Of a stretch of DNA of 6,318 bases, positions 6,084-6,318 are shown in pieces. The stretch is from DASYUM01 sp036001225 (lineage in GTDB: Bacteria > Methylomirabilota > Methylomirabilia > Rokubacteriales > DASRDR01). The stretch covers positions 1 through 6,318 of the forward strand of contig DASYUM010000208.1 in assembly GCA_036001225.1 (NCBI GenBank), read 5' to 3'. The translations under genes were made by a program, and so were the position numbers. Under the pieces are notes generated by a model, which saw only the letters and a program-made list of their open reading frames with translations, was not told the origin of the DNA and did no database searches. How positions within the stretch are numbered: position 1 is the first letter of the stretch; each line of letters begins with the position of its first letter.

Positions 6084-6318
6084 TCACTCGACGACCGCCG
6101 GCACATCGCCCAGGTACGCCTCCAGGACCCGCGGCTCGGTCCGCAGTCCCGCCGCGTCCCCCTGGTAGATCAGCCGACCCTGGGCCATCACCAGGATCGG
6201 ATGGCAGACCGACATGACGAGATCCATGTTGTGCTCGATGATCAGGAAGGTGACGCCCCGGCGCTGCAGGTCGAGGATCCGGTCGAGCAGGCTGTCCATG
6301 AGCGCGGGATTGACGCCG
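6084..6318 (-). CDS. livG: LIV-type ABC transporter ATP-binding protein LivG (3' part)
   Basis: Only the last 77 codons and the stop are in the window; the gene continues beyond the right edge. The visible part begins GVNPALMD, which is the stretch just after Walker B in LivG proteins (DEPxAGVNP). It then has the switch-histidine motif IIEHNMDLVMSVC, with the His that contacts ATP phosphate, a VMAQGRLIYQGD strand pair and the usual EAYLGD end. The histidine-containing EHNMD separates it from LivF, which has EQN. Walker A, Q-loop and signature motif are outside the window. It is the first transporter gene seen in transcription order, so the operon promoter lies further right. The reading frame stays open to the edge, so the internal ATG at 6299 is not the start. 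Confidence 0.93.
   Translation of the reverse strand, partial: GVNPALMDSLLDRILDLQRRGVTFLIIEHNMDLVMSVCHPILVMAQGRLIYQGDAAGLRTEPRVLEAYLGDVPAVVE

Overview
This is a GC-rich window in which every recognisable gene lies on the minus strand, so the genes read from right to left. The base composition, GTG starts and exported proteins with Sec signal peptides suggest a Gram-negative bacterium of a high-GC lineage. A proteobacterium or a soil group such as Rokubacteria/Methylomirabilota would fit, but the lineage is a guess; nothing here fixes the taxon.

Most of the window (about 1586 to 6318) is a LIV/HAAT-type branched-chain amino acid ABC transporter operon. In transcription order it holds livG (3' part only, cut by the right edge), livF, livH, a RidA/YjgF-family gene, livM and a periplasmic substrate-binding protein. 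The two ATPases power uptake through the LivH-LivM membrane pair, and the exported binding protein delivers the ligand. livF and livH overlap by 4 bp, livH and ridA are 25 bp apart, ridA and livM 7 bp, and livM and the binding protein 66 bp, so co-transcription is very likely. The true substrate cannot be read from sequence; this family also carries amides, urea and aromatic or other carboxylates. The RidA gene between the two permease genes hints at a nitrogen-containing ligand. Its product lacks the arginine used by imine-deaminating RidA proteins and ends in an arginine-rich tail.

After the binding-protein stop codon, a 255-bp spacer (1331-1585) carries strong GC-rich inverted repeats, probably marking the end of the operon or a dispersed repeat. 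To its left is a separate gene (about 71-1330) for an exported serine hydrolase of the beta-lactamase/penicillin-binding superfamily. Its GC content is visibly lower than that of the transporter genes, and its C-terminus may be frameshifted.

I see no RNA gene, CRISPR array, insertion sequence or convincing promoter. The operon promoter must lie to the right of the window. I did not find a clearly new system; the best leads are the embedded RidA variant and the intergenic hairpin cluster.
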